A program made the position numbers and the translations under genes. Below are positions 4,923 through 6,999 of a DNA stretch of 6,999 nt, piece after piece. Origin of the DNA: an uncultured Bacilli bacterium (lineage in GTDB: Bacteria; Bacillota_I; Bacilli_A; RFN20; CAG-449); NCBI GenBank assembly GCA_947593895.1, contig CANQDY010000067.1, positions 1 through 6,999 on the forward strand, given 5' to 3'. The number at the start of each line of letters is the position of its first letter. The first letter of the stretch is position 1. A model generated the notes under the pieces. It ran no database searches. It saw only the letters and a list, made by a program, of their open reading frames with translations, and was not told where the DNA came from.

Positions 4923-6999
4923 CTATACCACTCTAGTTAAACTTCCATCAGAGTTATTAATCTTATATTCAACAGCTTTAAGAACATTCACTTCACTTGA
5001 ATTTTTAAAACATGCCAGAACAACAACCCGATCATAATTTGTTAATCTAAATGAATCATTCTCTCTTATTGTTAATGAGTAATATCCTGAATAACCGCTA
5101 GAAGAGTTATATACAGTTGTTCCTAATCTAACTTCATTTAACTTTGAATCAGTCGAAAAATTCCAATACCTTATAGTTGATTCGTTTGTGCTTGTAATAA
5201 AAATGAATGACAATCCATATTTATAAGAATCTTTAACACCAAATGTAAATCTATACATATCATCACTACTATTTATAGGTGCTTTTTGAGTTTTTAATAA
5301 ATTATCTAAATTAGTTTCTGTTTTTACTTTATAAAGATATTTACCTTGTTCTATATCTATATCTCCATTAGAAGTTGTTCCTAGTCTTGTATTTCCAGTT
5401 AATTTGACATATTTAATTCTTTCACCATTAGAATTTGTAGTCAAAGAAATAGCCTCTGTTAGATTATAACTTGTCGAAACACCACTATTAATAATTATTC
5501 TATCATATATTTCATCCAAATTAATTTGATATAAGGAATTTCCTAAACTAACAATTGAACCACAATCAAATGCAGATGCCTTTTTTCCTGGCCATGTATT
5601 ATTTACATCGCTTATAGATGAGTAAACATAGAAATAAGAATTATTATATGACCATTGTGTAAATTCACTATAATCTAAATATATAGTAACATATGTTAAA
5701 TCTTCATATTTTGCATATATATTTAGATGTTTTTCATCCACTTTAGAATCGCCGGTAACCTGTTCACTAAATCCATCATCAAAATACCATAAGATTTTCT
5801 TTCCATCAATTTTTGCTTCGATTGGAGCATTAGCTATAATTGCATCTCCATAAGCTAAATTAATAGTTTTACTAGTTCCATTATAATGATAAATAACATT
5901 ATATTTTCTTGCACTCTCAGTAAAATGAGCAGTATAAGTTATATTTTTTGTAGCAGTAATTGCTTGTCCTTTTTTCAATTGTGATCCATCATTACCCAAC
6001 CAGTAATCAAAAGTATAATCTTTATCAACAGATGAATCCTTTGTTGGATTATCTGGTATCTCAATATCTGCACCATAATCGTATTCACGAGATGATATTT
6101 CTATATTTTCTGAAATAAATTTAACTGTATATTGATTTATATCATATTTTGCATATAAATTTAAATTTCCAGTAACAGGAGTGCTATTTTGAAATGGTAT
6201 AGTTAATGTTGGGTCAGTACACCAGTATTTAAATGTATATCCCGTTTTACTTGGTGCACTAGTATGAGTAATTGTTCCCCCATCTGCAACCGTTTCTGTA
6301 TATTCAGAAATTATATTTCCAGTCATTCCATCATAATAATTAACTGTATGACCATTTTTCTTATACACTGCATAAGCTGTTCTATCTTTAGTTATTTTAT
6401 CTGTTAATTTTACTTCAGCTCCTGACTCCGAATCCCAAGCCCAATGGCTAAATGTATATCCGGGTTTAGTAGGAGCGCTAGGTAATGGTGATTCTATTGT
6501 ACCATTATAGTTCACTGTTCTTGTTTCAACTATTGAACCATTAGCCATAAATTTAACTGTATATTGATTTATATCGTATTTTGCATATATTGAACCATCA
6601 CTAGAAAAAACTCTTTCTGTATATTTAGTATTTCCGCCTTCTACTGTAACCCAACTATTAAAAGTATATCCTGTAATCTTAGATGGCTCACTTGGATATT
6701 TATAATACATGTATTGGTAAATAATTTCACTGCTAATCGTTTCACCCGCGGTATGTGTTCCATATGAACCACTATATTTTTTTGATATAGTATAAGTTGT
6801 AAATGTTTCTTTCCAAGTCGTATCATTACTATTATTATTGTAGAAAGTATAATTGTTATTATTATTCCATCCACCATATACAACTCTTCCTTTAGGCATC
6901 ACATAATTAGGCGAAACAGAATCATTTGGATATTTAGATCTTCTAAAACAAGCTGTTATCGCTTGTACATAAGGAGGAAAAAGATATACATATTGCTTG
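4923..6999 (-). CDS. InlB B-repeat surface protein with CBM26-like starch-binding domain (N-terminus off right edge)
   Basis: Residues are numbered from the GTG codon at 6902 for convenience. That codon is not the likely start: neither it nor the adjacent ATG has a Shine-Dalgarno site, and the frame stays open for 32 more codons to the window edge. Visible parts are an Asn-rich segment (12-27), five InlB/Listeria-Bacteroides (Flg_new-like) repeats (about 37-110, 113-181, 184-253, 257-328, 333-400), and a beta-rich tail (481-659). The repeats carry the GYTFxxW core and end in AKY or AVY; the fifth is degenerate. Residues 403-480 resemble a CBM26 starch-binding module: an aromatic-rich start (FTQWSYNN), WPGKK (437-441), NSLYQI (455-460) and DRIIINSG (467-474). 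The family is normally exported and on the cell surface. There is no C-terminal LPXTG motif or membrane span, so any anchor must be N-terminal. The small lipoprotein follows 2 bp later. Confidence 0.92.
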   Translation of the reverse strand, partial: KQYVYLFPPYVQAITACFRRSKYPNDSVSPNYVMPKGRVVYGGWNNNNNYTFYNNNSNDTTWKETFTTYTISKKYSGSYGTHTAGETISSEIIYQYMYYKYPSEPSKITGYTFNSWVTVEGGNTKYTERVFSSDGSIYAKYDINQYTVKFMANGSIVETRTVNYNGTIESPLPSAPTKPGYTFSHWAWDSESGAEVKLTDKITKDRTAYAVYKKNGHTVNYYDGMTGNIISEYTETVADGGTITHTSAPSKTGYTFKYWCTDPTLTIPFQNSTPVTGNLNLYAKYDINQYTVKFISENIEISSREYDYGADIEIPDNPTKDSSVDKDYTFDYWLGNDGSQLKKGQAITATKNITYTAHFTESARKYNVIYHYNGTSKTINLAYGDAIIANAPIEAKIDGKKILWYFDDGFSEQVTGDSKVDEKHLNIYAKYEDLTYVTIYLDYSEFTQWSYNNSYFYVYSSISDVNNTWPGKKASAFDCGSIVSLGNSLYQINLDEIYDRIIINSGVSTSYNLTEAISLTTNSNGERIKYVKLTGNTRLGTTSNGDIDIEQGKYLYKVKTETNLDNLLKTQKAPINSSDDMYRFTFGVKDSYKYGLSFIFITSTNESTIRYWNFSTDSKLNEVRLGTTVYNSSSGYSGYYSLTIRENDSFRLTNYDRVVVLACFKNSSEVNVLKAVEYKINNSDGSLTRVV
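5463..5696 (-). other. CBM26-like carbohydrate-binding domain coding segment
   Basis: This segment encodes about 78 residues directly after the fifth InlB repeat. It shows the order expected for starch-binding CBM26-type modules: an opening strand with aromatics (VTIYLDYSEFTQW), a strand rich in Tyr (SYFYVYSS), the turn TWPGKK, a short strand after Gly-Asn (GNSLYQINL), and a closing strand with Asn-Ser-Gly (RIIINSG). The WPG turn and the following spacing are the strongest part. It is a resemblance read by eye, not a profile match; another beta-sandwich module remains possible. Confidence 0.5.
6115..6157 (-). repeat. 43-bp near-identical direct repeat, copy 1
   Basis: This 43-bp segment recurs at 6547-6589 with a single difference (A at 6144 versus G at 6576). 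It encodes the junction between two B-repeats, including AKYDINQYTVKF. The offset is 432 bp, exactly 144 codons, so recombination between copies would delete or duplicate two protein repeat units in frame. Confidence 0.85.
6547..6589 (-). repeat. 43-bp near-identical direct repeat, copy 2
   Basis: This is the partner of the copy at 6115-6157, with one mismatch at 6576, and encodes the same AKYDINQYTVKF junction between the first and second B-repeats. Other inter-repeat junctions in the gene have diverged, so this pair is either a recent duplication or maintained by gene conversion. Confidence 0.85.

Larger units (their letters stand above)
5703..6794 (-). repeat. Five tandem InlB-type B-repeat units in the surface protein
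   Basis: At protein level five units of about 68-74 residues follow one another. The core aromatic motif reads GYTFNSW, GYTFSHW, GYTFKYW, DYTFDYW and, weakly, KKILWYF. Each unit begins with a strand such as YTVKF, HTVNYY or YNVIYHY and ends in an aromatic A-K-Y-like motif. Approximate DNA spans in order are 6794-6573, 6566-6360, 6353-6144, 6134-5919 and 5906-5703. Known repeats of this type fold as small beta-grasp domains that extend surface proteins; a structural spacer role here is inferred. Confidence 0.85.

Noticed and set aside
6641..6883. Minus-strand open frame of 80 codons in a different frame
   Set aside because: It overlaps the InlB-repeat gene, whose repeats establish the true frame. 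It has no domain features of its own.
6971..6999. Plus-strand AAGGAGGAAA resembling a ribosome site for a rightward gene with a TTG start at 6993
   Set aside because: The bases are the complement of codons for Pro-Pro-Phe in the minus-strand frame, the spacing to TTG is long, and only two codons remain before the edge.

Overview
The window is a very AT-rich stretch in which every supported gene lies on the minus strand, so it reads from right (6999) to left (1). Tryptophan is encoded by TGG wherever I checked, one gene ends in TGA, and the others end in TAA or TAG, so the standard bacterial code fits better than the Mycoplasma code. AGGAGG-type ribosome binding sites, lipobox lipoproteins, a DUF975 membrane protein, InlB-type B-repeats and a Firmicutes-like Gap N-terminus point to a low-GC Firmicutes. 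A gut-associated member of Bacilli, Erysipelotrichia or an RF39-like lineage is my guess; the exact taxon is inference.

Layout in transcription order. (1) 6999-4923: the C-terminal part of a large exported-type protein that runs off the right edge. It has an Asn-rich segment, five InlB/Listeria-Bacteroides (Flg_new-like) repeats, a domain resembling a family 26 starch-binding module, and a beta-rich tail. (2) 4920-4666: a small Ser/Asp/Glu-rich lipoprotein, two bases after the previous stop. A hairpin plus T-tract terminator (4626-4659) closes this unit. (3) A sigma-A-like promoter (4593-4621) abuts that terminator and leads into a three-gene operon: a two-TM small membrane protein (4562-4206), a TetR/AcrR-family regulator (4184-3582) and a polytopic membrane protein (3589-2573). 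The last has a layout reminiscent of cation diffusion facilitators but lacks their metal-binding acidic residues. Its start overlaps the regulator gene by 8 bp and it has no Shine-Dalgarno sequence. (4) 2498-1905: a DUF975 integral membrane protein, probably with its own promoter. (5) 1904-1361: a 544-bp gap of about 15% G+C with no gene. (6) 1360-278: a 360-residue lipoprotein of unknown function. (7) 141-1: the first 47 codons of glyceraldehyde-3-phosphate dehydrogenase, which runs off the left edge.

Functionally the window mixes a housekeeping glycolytic gene with cell-envelope genes: two lipoproteins, three membrane proteins and a repeat-rich surface protein that may bind starch-like glucans. 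The TetR operon is a self-contained, probably autoregulated membrane module with unknown cargo. I see no RNA genes, CRISPR arrays, insertion sequences or phage genes. The points most worth a second look are the possible glucan-binding domain in the InlB-repeat protein, the near-identical internal DNA repeat in that gene, and the ligand-less CDF-like protein coupled to a TetR regulator.
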